Below are positions 14,962 to 22,620 of a DNA stretch of 33,817 nt, piece after piece. The DNA comes from Phycisphaerales bacterium (GTDB taxonomy: Bacteria > Planctomycetota > Phycisphaerae > Phycisphaerales > SM1A02), in assembly GCA_020427695.1 (NCBI GenBank), contig JAGQOG010000521.1, positions 1 through 33,817 on the forward strand, given 5' to 3'. Under the pieces are notes generated by a model. That model saw nothing but the letters and a program-made list of their open reading frames with translations. It did not search any database and was not told the origin of the DNA. Made by a program: the position numbers and the translations under genes. Numbering within the stretch: position 1 is the stretch's first letter; every line of letters begins with the position of its first letter.

Positions 14962-15486
14962 GTGTTCAAGCTGTACGTGGGGAACATTCGTTTCTCGGCG
15001 GACGAGCAAGCGTTGCGCGACCTCTTCGCGCCGTTCGGTGAAGTGACCGACGTCCACATCGCGATGAGCCGCGAGACCGGCAAGCCCCGCGGCTTTGCCT
15101 TCGTGACCTTGGCGGACAAGGCGGCCGGCGAGGCCGCGATGCAGGCGCTCAACGGCAAGGAGATCGACGGTCGAACCCTGGTGGTCAACGAAGCACAGCC
15201 GAAGGGTGCGCGACCCGATCGGCCTTTCGATCGTGGCGGAGGACCACCGCGGGGAGGTCGCCCGTTCGAGTCGCGGCGGCCCGACCGTTCGGGCGGGTCG
15301 GGCGGATACCGCGGCGGCGGCGGTGGCGGTGGCGGTGGCGGTTCCCGTTCCGAGTGGCGATCGTCCGGCGGTCCTGGAGGCCGGAAGGACCCGGAAGGCG
15401 AGGGTGGCCGAGGGGGTCGCCGCGAACGGCGCGAGGACAAGGACCGCGATCGCAAGCGCTACGACCGCGAGGACGACTGGAACTGA
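14962..15486 (+). CDS. RNA-binding protein with one RRM and a Gly/Arg-rich tail
   Basis: 174 aa from the GTG at 14962, with GGAG 8-11 nt upstream; the ATG at 14902 would add 20 residues with no RRM character. Residues 1-80 are a complete RRM: RNP2 LYVGNI and RNP1 KPRGFAFV, followed by AMQALNGKEIDGRTLVVNEA. The tail is low complexity: GGGPPRGG, a run of ten glycines and then Arg/Asp/Glu/Lys-rich sequence ending DDWN. Small RRM proteins of this form in cyanobacteria and other bacteria bind RNA and are often cold-induced. A 5' leader of about 140 nt upstream is compatible with post-transcriptional control, which is inference. Confidence 0.9.
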   Translation: MFKLYVGNIRFSADEQALRDLFAPFGEVTDVHIAMSRETGKPRGFAFVTLADKAAGEAAMQALNGKEIDGRTLVVNEAQPKGARPDRPFDRGGGPPRGGRPFESRRPDRSGGSGGYRGGGGGGGGGGSRSEWRSSGGPGGRKDPEGEGGRGGRRERREDKDRDRKRYDREDDWN

Positions 15487-15582
15487 GGTCGTTCCGAGCA
15501 CGCGCGGGATCGCCCGCGAGGTGCGCTGCGCGAACCGTTGACGAGGCGGGCTGCAATCGCTGCGCTGGCCACGTCACGGGAT

Positions 15583-15588
15583 TATGAT
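15583..15588 (+). promoter_or_regulatory. -10-like box before unknown/phosphatase pair
   Basis: TATGAT, about 20 nt before the ATG at 15609, with AGGAGG in between, so a short leader with SD is likely. Confidence 0.45.
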
Positions 15589-15608
15589 CCGTGGAGGAGG
15601 CTCTCCCC

Positions 15609-16325
15609 ATGCAACCGACCCAGCCGGTCCCATCCCTTGATCAGCCCCAGGTCTACGACGAGGACGGCGACCGCCTGCTCCAGGCGGACAGCCGCGCCGA
15701 TCGGATCGTGCTGCTTCCGGCCGGCGACCCGCGTCGTGCCCGCGGGGGCCGCGATCGAATCCGGATCCAGTGGGGACAGCACCTGCTTGCAGACGTCGCG
15801 GCCGGGCGCTACCGAACCCTCGTCTGCGGTGTGAACGCCCGTGACAACAGCCACGGCATCATCGCCCAGCTTGCAGCGCTTATTCCGGCGAGCCAGTGGA
15901 ACACGAACTCGATCACGCACTACGCCGAGGGCTTCGCCCGATCGATCGGTCCCGACGAAGTGCTGGTGCTCAAGTACGACCTCGACCTGGTCGAGGTGCT
16001 GGCGCTCCTCCGTCCGATCAACCGCGATCACTTCACCGTCGACGACCTGGCGCGAGGATTCCGCAAGGCGGCTGAGATGCTGGAGGGACGGCGCGATCGA
16101 CTGCCGTCCGCCTCGGTGAGCTTCCTCGGTGCGAAGTCCAACCGGCTTCTGGGGCCGGACGGCGGGGAGCCCACGTTGGAGACCGTTCTTCGCACGGCCT
16201 ACGATGCGGGCTTCCGCGGCGATCTGTATCCGCCGCTGACCATGTGGCGGGTGGCACCGACGGGCGTGTTCGCCAGCTATCCCTTCCCCGAAGGACTGGA
16301 AGACATGCGGCAGGGCAGTTCGTGA
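15609..16325 (+). CDS. unrecognised protein upstream of tyrosine phosphatase
   Basis: 238 aa from the ATG at 15609, preceded by GGAGG; a GTG at 15591 is also in frame but overlaps the SD. I do not recognise the family. Residues about 30-100 look alpha/beta: DRIVLLPAG, RIRIQWGQHLLADVAAGRYRTLVCGVNARDNSHGI and LAALIPASQW (quoted as separate blocks). Later blocks are LVLKYDLDLVEVLALLRP and LTMWRVAPTGVFASYPFPEGLEDMRQG. No signal peptide or membrane segment, so cytoplasmic. The stop overlaps the phosphatase start as GTGA, so the two are translationally coupled and may work together. Confidence 0.75.
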   Translation: MQPTQPVPSLDQPQVYDEDGDRLLQADSRADRIVLLPAGDPRRARGGRDRIRIQWGQHLLADVAAGRYRTLVCGVNARDNSHGIIAQLAALIPASQWNTNSITHYAEGFARSIGPDEVLVLKYDLDLVEVLALLRPINRDHFTVDDLARGFRKAAEMLEGRRDRLPSASVSFLGAKSNRLLGPDGGEPTLETVLRTAYDAGFRGDLYPPLTMWRVAPTGVFASYPFPEGLEDMRQGSS

Positions 16326-16969
16326 GCGAACGAGCACACTCCCGGTTGGTCGTGGCGGCGATCGTCGCCGCGTCGATTGGAGTTGGCGCGTGGAGCTGGC
16401 GTGAATTCGCCCGCGACCGCGTCGTGCCGAAACGGCTCGGCACCGTCGTCGAGGGCCAGGTCTATCGCAGTGGCCAGCTTCATCCAGCGCTCATCGGGCA
16501 CACGCTCGAGACGCTGGGCATCAAGACCATTGTGGCGCTGAACGCCGATGATCCCCCGACGGAGGCCGCGACGGCGGAGGCGGCCGCGGCGAAGCGTCTC
16601 GGCATCGACCGCGAGGTGTTTCCGCTCGAAGGCGACGGCCGCGGCGACATCGAGTCGTATGCGCTCGCCATCGCGTCGATCGACGGCGCCGTGCGAGGCG
16701 GTGGCCCGGTGCTCGTCCACTGCTCGGCCGGAACGTACCGCACGGGCGGCGTGATCGCGGCGTACCGCATGCTGGTGCAGGGGTGGTCGGCCGAGGAGGC
16801 CCGTCGGGAGATGGTCCGGTTCGACTGGGAGAACGACGACACGGTGCTCCCCGCCTACTTGGACGAGAACATGCCGCGGCTGGCCAAGCGCCTGGTGGAA
16901 TTGGGGGTGATCAAGCAGGTGCCACAGCCCCTCCCGAACCTGGAGGCGACCGCGCCGGACGCGCCGTAG
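16322..16969 (+). CDS. membrane-anchored dual-specificity/tyrosine phosphatase-like protein
   Basis: 215 aa from the GTG at 16322. One N-terminal membrane segment (about 9-25), then a DSP-type domain beginning GQVYRSGQLHP, as in the DUF442/DSP-PTPase group. The P-loop HCSAGTYRTG contains Cys134 and Arg140 (CX5R), and a possible general acid is in the EGDGRGD region (about 103-109). It should dephosphorylate phosphotyrosine or a small phosphate ester on the inner face or outside of the membrane; topology is not decided. The 4-nt overlap with the upstream gene indicates coupling. Confidence 0.85.
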   Translation: MSERAHSRLVVAAIVAASIGVGAWSWREFARDRVVPKRLGTVVEGQVYRSGQLHPALIGHTLETLGIKTIVALNADDPPTEAATAEAAAAKRLGIDREVFPLEGDGRGDIESYALAIASIDGAVRGGGPVLVHCSAGTYRTGGVIAAYRMLVQGWSAEEARREMVRFDWENDDTVLPAYLDENMPRLAKRLVELGVIKQVPQPLPNLEATAPDAP

Positions 16970-16989
16970 CTCCGCGCCGACGTGCGGGT

Positions 16990-17017
16990 TTGTCCACGTC
17001 CGCCAACCCCGTATGCT
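16990..17017 (+). promoter_or_regulatory. candidate promoter of the FHA-GspE gene
   Basis: TTGTCC, 16-nt spacer, TATGCT (17012-17017). The leader would be about 60 nt. Confidence 0.4.
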
Positions 17018-17082
17018 GTTGCTCGGGAGGGTCCGACCGGCTCCGGACCGTCCGTTTCGTTCCTCACCGAGACCGATCCGCG

Positions 17083-18798
17083 ATGCCGTTCCTCGAAATC
17101 AAGTCCGCCCAAGGCATGAAGCGCATCGAGCTCACCGAGGGACCGGTGACGGTGGGGCGACTTCCCGACAACAGCCTGGCCCTGCCGGACGATCTTCTCA
17201 GCCGGCGGCATTGCGTGATCGAGCCGTACGGGAAGGGCTTTCGCGTCCGCGACCTCGGATCGCGCAACGGGACCAAGCTCAACAGCCTGCGGGTCAGCGA
17301 GGAGCTGCTCGACAACGGCGACGTCATCACGGTCGGAAACACCGAGCTGCGGTTCATCGATCCGGAACAGGCGGCGCCCCGCAAGCAGCGGAACGTGCCG
17401 GACTTCGCGGGTGCCCTGGAAGAGGATGGCCGCCGGGTGCACAACGCGGCCACGCTCGACATCGATCCCTCGCCGGAGGTCGGCGACATCCAGACCGAGT
17501 ACGAGAAGAAGCTCCGCGAGATCATCGACGCGGCCATCGAGAAGCCCTTCGGCGAGAACGACATCAGCCTGGTCGACAATCGCGGCGTGACGGTGCACCA
17601 GGCCACCGCGGACGGCATTGTCAGCGGAAGCGACGAGGACGCCGGCGAGTCGATCCGCGCCTTCCGGCTGCTCCTCCTGGCGTGCTTCCGCGCCCGGGCG
17701 ACCGACCTGCACATGGAGCCGCGCGTGGACAACGCGTCGATCCGGCTGCGCGTCGACGGGTTCATGATCTCGGCGGTCGAGCTGTCGACCCCGATCTTCA
17801 AGCGCATTCTGGGCGTGGTGAAGATCCTCTGTCAGATCGACACCACCCAGCGCAACCAGGTGCAGGACGGGCACTTCTCCGTTCAGGTCAAGGGCCGCCG
17901 GGTCGACTTCCGCGTGAGCCTCACGCCGGCGGTGCACGGCCAGAAGATGGTGATCCGGATCCTCGACTCCTCCAACGCTCCCAGCCGCCTTCACGAGCTC
18001 GGCCTGCTGCCTTGGATGTACGAGAAGCTGCGGGCCATGGCGATCAAGGACGCCGGCATGCTCCTGGCGTGCGGCCCGACCGGCTCGGGAAAGACCACCA
18101 CGCTCTATTCGTGCATTCGCGAGATCGACGTCGAGCAGCGCAACGCGATCACCATCGAGGATCCCGTCGAGTACTACCTCGACGGCTGCACCCAGATCCC
18201 GATCGACGCCAAGGTGGGCAACACCTTCGGTTCGATCCTCCGGTCGGTGCTGCGGCAGGATCCGGACGTCATCTTCGTCGGCGAGATCCGCGACATCGAG
18301 ACCGCGACCGTTGCCATGCAGGCCTCCATGACCGGGCATCTCGTGTACAGCACGGTGCACGCCAAGGACACGATCGGATCGATCTTCCGCCTGCTCGATC
18401 TCGGCGTGGAGGCGTACCTCGTGGCGAACGCCCTGAACATGGTCCTGGCCCAGCGCCTGGTGCGCATGCTCTGCGACTCGTGCAAGCGGCCGGTCCGCCC
18501 GACGCCGGCCCAGAACATGAAGATGGGGCAGCTCCTGGGCGGCGTTCCGCGCATCTACGTGCCCGTCGGTTGCCGCATGTGCTTGGGAACGGGGTTCCAT
18601 GGGCGACGAGCGCTGTTCGAACTCCTCGAGTTCAACGACATGCTCCGGGACGTGGTCCTGAAGACCCCCGCCATCCAGGCCATCCGCGAGGTGCTCGGGC
18701 AAGGGCTGTTCACAAGCCTGCAGCAATACGGCTACCACCTCGTGTCGCAAGGCGCGACGAGCATGGACGAAGTCGATCGCGTCGCAACCTCCGAATAG
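17083..18798 (+). CDS. FHA-domain/type II secretion (type IV pilus) ATPase fusion, GspE/PilB family
   Basis: 571 aa. Residues 1-95 are an FHA domain (GRLPDNSLALPDDLLSRRH, then DLGSRNGTKLN), which binds phosphothreonine peptides. Residues about 135-571 are a GspE/PilB-type hexameric ATPase: ARATDLHMEP, Walker A GPTGSGKTT (331-339), Asp box TIEDPVEY, Walker B DPDVIFVGEIRD, His box TGHLVYSTVHAKDT, and a C-terminal zinc site CDSC (464-467) and CRMC (497-500). The FHA domain takes the place of the usual N-terminal domain. No other pilus or secretion genes lie nearby, so it is an orphan ATPase. The ATG at 17083 begins the FHA strand directly; upstream frame is not FHA-like. Confidence 0.93.
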   Translation: MPFLEIKSAQGMKRIELTEGPVTVGRLPDNSLALPDDLLSRRHCVIEPYGKGFRVRDLGSRNGTKLNSLRVSEELLDNGDVITVGNTELRFIDPEQAAPRKQRNVPDFAGALEEDGRRVHNAATLDIDPSPEVGDIQTEYEKKLREIIDAAIEKPFGENDISLVDNRGVTVHQATADGIVSGSDEDAGESIRAFRLLLLACFRARATDLHMEPRVDNASIRLRVDGFMISAVELSTPIFKRILGVVKILCQIDTTQRNQVQDGHFSVQVKGRRVDFRVSLTPAVHGQKMVIRILDSSNAPSRLHELGLLPWMYEKLRAMAIKDAGMLLACGPTGSGKTTTLYSCIREIDVEQRNAITIEDPVEYYLDGCTQIPIDAKVGNTFGSILRSVLRQDPDVIFVGEIRDIETATVAMQASMTGHLVYSTVHAKDTIGSIFRLLDLGVEAYLVANALNMVLAQRLVRMLCDSCKRPVRPTPAQNMKMGQLLGGVPRIYVPVGCRMCLGTGFHGRRALFELLEFNDMLRDVVLKTPAIQAIREVLGQGLFTSLQQYGYHLVSQGATSMDEVDRVATSE

Positions 18799-18810
18799 GG
18801 ATCCGTCGTC

Positions 18811-19308
18811 ATGGCCGACGCTCCGAGGACCGCTGCCGCCGGAACTGCGGCGGGGTCGATCGAGCGCTGCCCGTCGTGCGCCTACGACCTCAGCGGGCGA
18901 AGCTCCGAGCGTTGTCCGGAGTGTGGTGCGGAGATCTCGGCGGCGCGCGCTGCGGCCGCGCGGCGGGCGCTGCGCCGCCGTCGGATCTGGTCGGCGGCGA
19001 TGGTCCTGTTCGTCGCGTACGCGCCGTACGCGTGGATCCTCTTCGTTGACGAGCCCTGGAACGCCTACCGTCGTCTCTGGCTCGCGAGATGGCCGATCAT
19101 GCCGATGATGTTGGGCACGCACATCCTTCTGCCCGCGACCCCGAACTGGGCGAAGCTCGCGGCCGCCGGTGCCGGAACCGCGTTGATCCTCGCGCTGGCG
19201 ATCGCCCTGGCATGGCGTTCCGGGCGCTGGCTCGCAGGCGTGGCGACGGTTGTGCTTGGCCTCTCCGCGCTGAACGCCCTGGGCCTGTACGCGGCGTTCC
19301 GCATGTAG
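18811..19308 (+). CDS. zinc-ribbon membrane protein
   Basis: 165 aa. CPSCAYDLSG and CPECGAEI (about 20-43) form a zinc ribbon, followed by an Arg-rich linker and three or four hydrophobic segments (about 61-78, 92-106, 112-130, 136-160). The layout, CPxCxYDLxG...CPECG then helices, is a recurrent planctomycete pattern with no known role. It starts 12 nt after the FHA-GspE stop and is probably cotranscribed; whether it helps that ATPase is unknown. Confidence 0.78.
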   Translation: MADAPRTAAAGTAAGSIERCPSCAYDLSGRSSERCPECGAEISAARAAAARRALRRRRIWSAAMVLFVAYAPYAWILFVDEPWNAYRRLWLARWPIMPMMLGTHILLPATPNWAKLAAAGAGTALILALAIALAWRSGRWLAGVATVVLGLSALNALGLYAAFRM

Positions 19309-19424
19309 GGACCTGCGGACGTTGGGTGGCCTGGGGCGGGCCCTCGGCGATCCGTGGGCCATCCCGAGTCCCCTCGGCTCCGAACAGGATCACCCCGACC
19401 CATCCTCCCTCGCACGGCCAAGAC

Positions 19425-19889
19425 ATGCTCACCGTCCGAACCGCCACCACCGCCGACTGGCCGCACTTCCCTCGTCTGGCGCGTCTCGCCACCAGCATCG
19501 CGGGGGTGGTTCACGTGGTCGAGGACGACCAGGTTCCGGTCGCCGGGGCCATCCTCGATCTCGAGGGCCGTTCGACCGAGCCCGGCGTGCCGCGGATCGA
19601 GATCGAGCTGGCGAGCCGCCGCACGCTTGCGGATTCCGAGGCTGCCGTCAGCGAGCTCCTGGCGACGATCTGGTCCACGGCGCGGGGGTTCGGGGCCCAA
19701 CGGGTGGTCTTGCCGTGGGACACCATGGACCAGGCCGGCCAGGCGGCGTTGGCCCGGATGGGGTTCCGCCCCGCCGGCACCTGGCCCTACTTCGACCTCG
19801 GGGGAGGGGCCATCGAGCACGTCATGGGTTATCGCGACCCCGTCGGGTCGGTTGTGGACCTCGTTCGGGACGCTGAGGGAGCGGGATAG
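19425..19889 (+). CDS. possible GNAT-like acetyltransferase
   Basis: 154 aa. It starts MLTVRTATTADWPHFPRLA, as many GNAT proteins do, and has RIEIELASRR, a helix ELLATIWSTARGFGAQRVVL and QAALARMGFRPAGTWPYFDLGG, the usual late GNAT pattern. The acetyl-CoA loop (Q/R-x-x-G-x-G/A) is not obvious, so activity is doubtful. It lies 116 nt after the zinc-ribbon membrane protein. Substrate unknown. Confidence 0.5.
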   Translation: MLTVRTATTADWPHFPRLARLATSIAGVVHVVEDDQVPVAGAILDLEGRSTEPGVPRIEIELASRRTLADSEAAVSELLATIWSTARGFGAQRVVLPWDTMDQAGQAALARMGFRPAGTWPYFDLGGGAIEHVMGYRDPVGSVVDLVRDAEGAG

Positions 19890-19907
19890 GCCACCGGTCC
19901 CGCCGGC

Positions 19908-19936
19908 TTGGCACCCCCGGTTGCCCCTGCTACACT
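19908..19936 (+). promoter_or_regulatory. sigma-70-type promoter of the small basic protein
   Basis: TTGGCA (19908-19913), 17-nt spacer, TACACT (19931-19936). This is the best -35/-10 pair in the window. Transcription would start near 19943, about 23 nt before the ATG, and GGAG lies at 19956-19959. Confidence 0.7.
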
Positions 19937-19965
19937 GCCCGGCTCGACTTCGGACGGAGTGTGCC

Positions 19966-20286
19966 ATGGCCGACGCGATCGCCCCCAACAAGACCTACAC
20001 CTTTACGATCACGAGCCTGCCGGCGAGCGTCTCGGGGCAGAAGACGATCTTCCGCCTGATGCGCATGCAGCCCGAGGTGCAGCGCACCCTGACCCGGCTC
20101 TCGTCCCGTCGTCGGCGCTTCGACAACGACGTGCATCAGCGTGGTGGCCGCATGTGGACCTCGCGCGCGAAGGCCACCAAGGTGGTCCAAGTCAAGGTCG
20201 GCGAGTCGTTCACCCTGCGGGTCACGCCGCAAATCGTGCCCGACCTGGCGAGCGTCTCGAAGCACCTGGCCGCCAACGCCAACTGA
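19966..20286 (+). CDS. small basic protein of unknown function
   Basis: 106 aa. Not recognised. It is rich in Arg/Lys, with a basic core TRLSSRRRRFDNDVHQRGGRMWTSRAKATKVV (about 44-76, positions given for orientation) flanked by beta-strand-like ends (TYTFTITSLP and VVQVKVGESFTLRVTPQIVP). No signal peptide or membrane segment. The start is firm: GGAG 6 nt upstream and its own promoter. A strong promoter, a strong SD, a following hairpin repeat and a basic composition suggest an abundant nucleic-acid- or ribosome-associated protein, but that is inference. Confidence 0.75.
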   Translation: MADAIAPNKTYTFTITSLPASVSGQKTIFRLMRMQPEVQRTLTRLSSRRRRFDNDVHQRGGRMWTSRAKATKVVQVKVGESFTLRVTPQIVPDLASVSKHLAANAN

Positions 20287-20289
20287 TCC

Positions 20290-20412
20290 GCGCGTGTCAC
20301 CGGTCCCACGGGTGCCACGGCCATCTTGGCCGTGCCGACGTTGACGTGATTCCGCACGTGTCACCGGTCCCACCGGTCCCACGGGTGCCACGGCCATCTT
20401 GGCCGTGCCGAT
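20290..20412. repeat. two tandem copies of a hairpin-bearing repeat, likely terminator region
   Basis: Copy 1 (20290-20338) and copy 2 (20355-20412) share GTGTCACCGGTCCCACGGGTGCCACGG-type sequence ending in the hairpin CACGGCCA-TCT-TGGCCGTG; copy 2 has an extra ACCGGTCCC insertion. They lie between two convergent genes, so the hairpins may end transcription on both sides, although there is no T-run. Confidence 0.8.
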
Positions 20413-20481
20413 CGTCACCCCACGGACTTCTCTCGATCGTCCCGATCGTGTCCCCCCAGGCACCCGTCCGCGACACCCCGC

Positions 20482-21690
20482 TCACCGGCTCGCGCCGACC
20501 AACGCAACCGCCACCAGGCGTTCCCCGCTGTCCGTGCCGGTCGCAGGAAGTTCGAGAACGCCTCCGCCTTGGGCGCCGGTCACCAGGGTGCCACGCACCG
20601 ACGACTCCTGTCCGTCGCGCCGGACCTTCACCGAGAGATCAAGGCTGAACCGACCCAACGCAGGATCGAATCGGCGCACCGTTTCCACGTGCACCGCGAG
20701 CGCACCGTCCAAGGTCTCGGCGCTGCTGGTGGCGCCCGCCGTGGCAACCGTCCGCGTTCGCCAGACGATGGAATCGGGACCGAGTTCGAGCAGGGCGGCC
20801 GCCAACGCCGCCGAACCGGGTTGCAGTCGCCGCTCGAGCAGTTCCAGCGGTGCGGCATCGATGGCGATCACCGCGATCTCCAGCGGCACCGAGTCCGACT
20901 GGAGCTGCTGAAGCTGCTCGATCAGCCGTTCGAGCGCCAAATGGAGTCGGGGCGTGGCCGTGACCATGAGCAAGCCCGCGCGTTCATCCATGCGGGCCCG
21001 CACGCCCCCGAGGCCGATCCAGGCATCGGGATCGATGTGGTCCATCATGAGGCGGACCAGGGGCGGCAGGTCGTCCGATTCCGGTTCGTCCGGCAGCTCA
21101 AGCGGCGGGATCTCGAAGTCCGGCCTCCGTCGTTCGCCGGGGATCAACGGCACGTCCCGTTTCGGCGCGACCGGCTCCTCGACCTGGCTCGGCTCGCTGG
21201 TGTCTGGCGGCGGCGGTGGAAGCGGATCCTGCCGATCCCGGAGGCTCTGGCGCACGGCGTCCGTGGCGGTCGCCGCGCGCGACGCATCGGAGAGCAGCGA
21301 GCGGATGTCGTAGACGCGTGTGAATCGCAGCGCCGCCGCGCCGCGCGTGCTGGTGAGGACCACACGGCCTTCGTCCGCCTCGACGACGGGGTGATTCTCC
21401 TCGTCGCCGAGCGAGAGTGCGACGGCCTGGAGTGCCGCCCGCGCCGGCACTGCTCGCAGCCGGAGCGTGATCTCGTCATCGCGACCGATGCCGATGCCGC
21501 GCAGCGCCTCCCAATCGGCCCAGATGGCCACGCCCGATTGCGTCGAGATGTCTTGGATCGCCGTCTCGGCGGCCACACCCTCGTAGTCCGCCGCCACGGT
21601 CCGGTCCTCCAGTTCGCGGAGCCGATCGAGGCTGTCGCCGGGACCGACTGCGGCAACGGCGAGGACGAGGAGCACCGGGGCGATCGGCAT
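20482..21690 (-). CDS. exported STN/secretin-N-like domain protein
   Basis: 402 aa. The N-terminus MPIAPVLLVLAVAAVG is a signal peptide. The part at about 35-110 (ETAIQDISTQSGVAIWADWEAL, then ITLRLRAVPARAALQAVALSL) follows the STN (secretin/TonB short N-terminal) pattern. A Pro/Glu-rich linker runs to about 220. Then comes HIDPDAWIGLGGVRARMDERAGLLMVTATPRLHLALERLIEQLQQ (about 235-280), a secretin N-domain-like unit frequent in planctomycetes. The secretin beta-barrel itself is absent, so it is not an outer-membrane pore. Convergent with the small basic protein. Confidence 0.65.
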   Translation of the reverse strand: MPIAPVLLVLAVAAVGPGDSLDRLRELEDRTVAADYEGVAAETAIQDISTQSGVAIWADWEALRGIGIGRDDEITLRLRAVPARAALQAVALSLGDEENHPVVEADEGRVVLTSTRGAAALRFTRVYDIRSLLSDASRAATATDAVRQSLRDRQDPLPPPPPDTSEPSQVEEPVAPKRDVPLIPGERRRPDFEIPPLELPDEPESDDLPPLVRLMMDHIDPDAWIGLGGVRARMDERAGLLMVTATPRLHLALERLIEQLQQLQSDSVPLEIAVIAIDAAPLELLERRLQPGSAALAAALLELGPDSIVWRTRTVATAGATSSAETLDGALAVHVETVRRFDPALGRFSLDLSVKVRRDGQESSVRGTLVTGAQGGGVLELPATGTDSGERLVAVALVGASR

Positions 21691-21825
21691 GTGGATCGGA
21701 TCCGAAGCGGGGTTCAAGGAGGGGTGGCAATCGGGGCCCCTTCGACGAGCTCCGGGCAGGCAAGGGGGGAGCCGGCCAATGGTGCCGGTCCAAGTTGTAT
21801 GCCAACCGGGCACGCTCGTTGCGGA

Positions 21826-22620
21826 TCAGCTGCGCGCCTTCCCGCTCGACAGGTCTCGACAGAGGTCGGCCAGCTCGGCGGCCGATGGGGCGGACAGGTC
21901 GCGCATCGACTCCCGATCGTTGAAGTGGTGCAGGATCCAGGTCAGCCCGCGCTGCTTGTAGAGGTCGACGAACGCTCCGACGGCCTCGGGCCAGTACCAG
22001 GTGCCGGCCCGTTCGCGCAACTCCTCGAGGGCTCGCTGCGCCGCCTGCTCGCCGACCTCCTCCCGGTAGGGACGGAGCGAGGTCATGGCATCGAAGGTGT
22101 CGATGACGGCGAACAGGCGGGCGGCGACGGGGATCGCATGGCCGACGAGCCCGTCGGGATACCCCGAGCCGTCCAGCCGCTCGTGATGGGAGCGGACGAG
22201 GTCGAGGACCACCGGATCGCGCTCGCCCATCTCGAGCAGCCGACGGTGGCCGAGCACGGTGTGCGTCTTCATCACCTCGAACTCCTCGGGCGTCAGGCGG
22301 CCGGGTTTGGCGAGGATCGTCGAGGGGATGTCGATCTTCCCGATGTCGTGCACGATCGCCGCGGCCACGACACGCTCGACCTGTTCGACGGCCAGCCCGA
22401 GGCTCTCTGCGACCGCTTGGGAGTAGAGGGCGACCCGAGCCGTGTGCGCGGCGGTGGAGGCGTCCTTCAACTCGACGGCGCGGTTCAGCTTCTCGAGCGT
22501 GTCCCAGTTCATGGCGGTCGTGAGATCTTGCGTGCAGCGAAGCGCCGAGGCGCTGCAAATCCGATGGATTCCGAAGTCGATCCGCTGCGCGGCGACTTCT
22601 CGGACGGCCGGCGCCCGCAT
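21826..22620 (-). CDS. HD-GYP domain protein (putative c-di-GMP phosphodiesterase)
   Basis: 264 aa from the ATG at 22620, which overlaps the TGA of the upstream gene (TGATG). Residues about 55-185 are an HD-GYP domain: HD at 91-92 in IVHDIGK, SHHERLDGSGYPDGL with GYP at 153-155, and AVIDTFDAMTSLRPYR. These proteins hydrolyse c-di-GMP to GMP or pGpG with a di- or tri-metal centre. There is no sensory domain. The first 36 residues come from a GC-rich palindromic stretch (22533-22557) and look non-conserved, so ATG 22512 (MNWDTLEKL) may be the real start. It may act with the unrecognised protein encoded just upstream. Confidence 0.88.
   Translation of the reverse strand: MRAPAVREVAAQRIDFGIHRICSASALRCTQDLTTAMNWDTLEKLNRAVELKDASTAAHTARVALYSQAVAESLGLAVEQVERVVAAAIVHDIGKIDIPSTILAKPGRLTPEEFEVMKTHTVLGHRRLLEMGERDPVVLDLVRSHHERLDGSGYPDGLVGHAIPVAARLFAVIDTFDAMTSLRPYREEVGEQAAQRALEELRERAGTWYWPEAVGAFVDLYKQRGLTWILHHFNDRESMRDLSAPSAAELADLCRDLSSGKARS

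Noticed and set aside
12073-15501. 1142-codon minus-strand open frame across DUF1579, the cyclase-like gene and the RRM gene
   Set aside because: It runs antisense to two clear plus-strand genes and out of frame with the cyclase-like gene; no domain.
16855-19362. 835-codon minus-strand open frame opposite the FHA-GspE gene
   Set aside because: Composition is the antisense of a clearly recognisable ATPase; rich in His/Arg/Asp, no domain.
21735-21770. CTTCGACGAGCTC-containing GC-rich stretch between the STN and HD-GYP genes
   Set aside because: Looks like a common dispersed palindromic motif, but only one copy is seen here, so I do not list it as a repeat.
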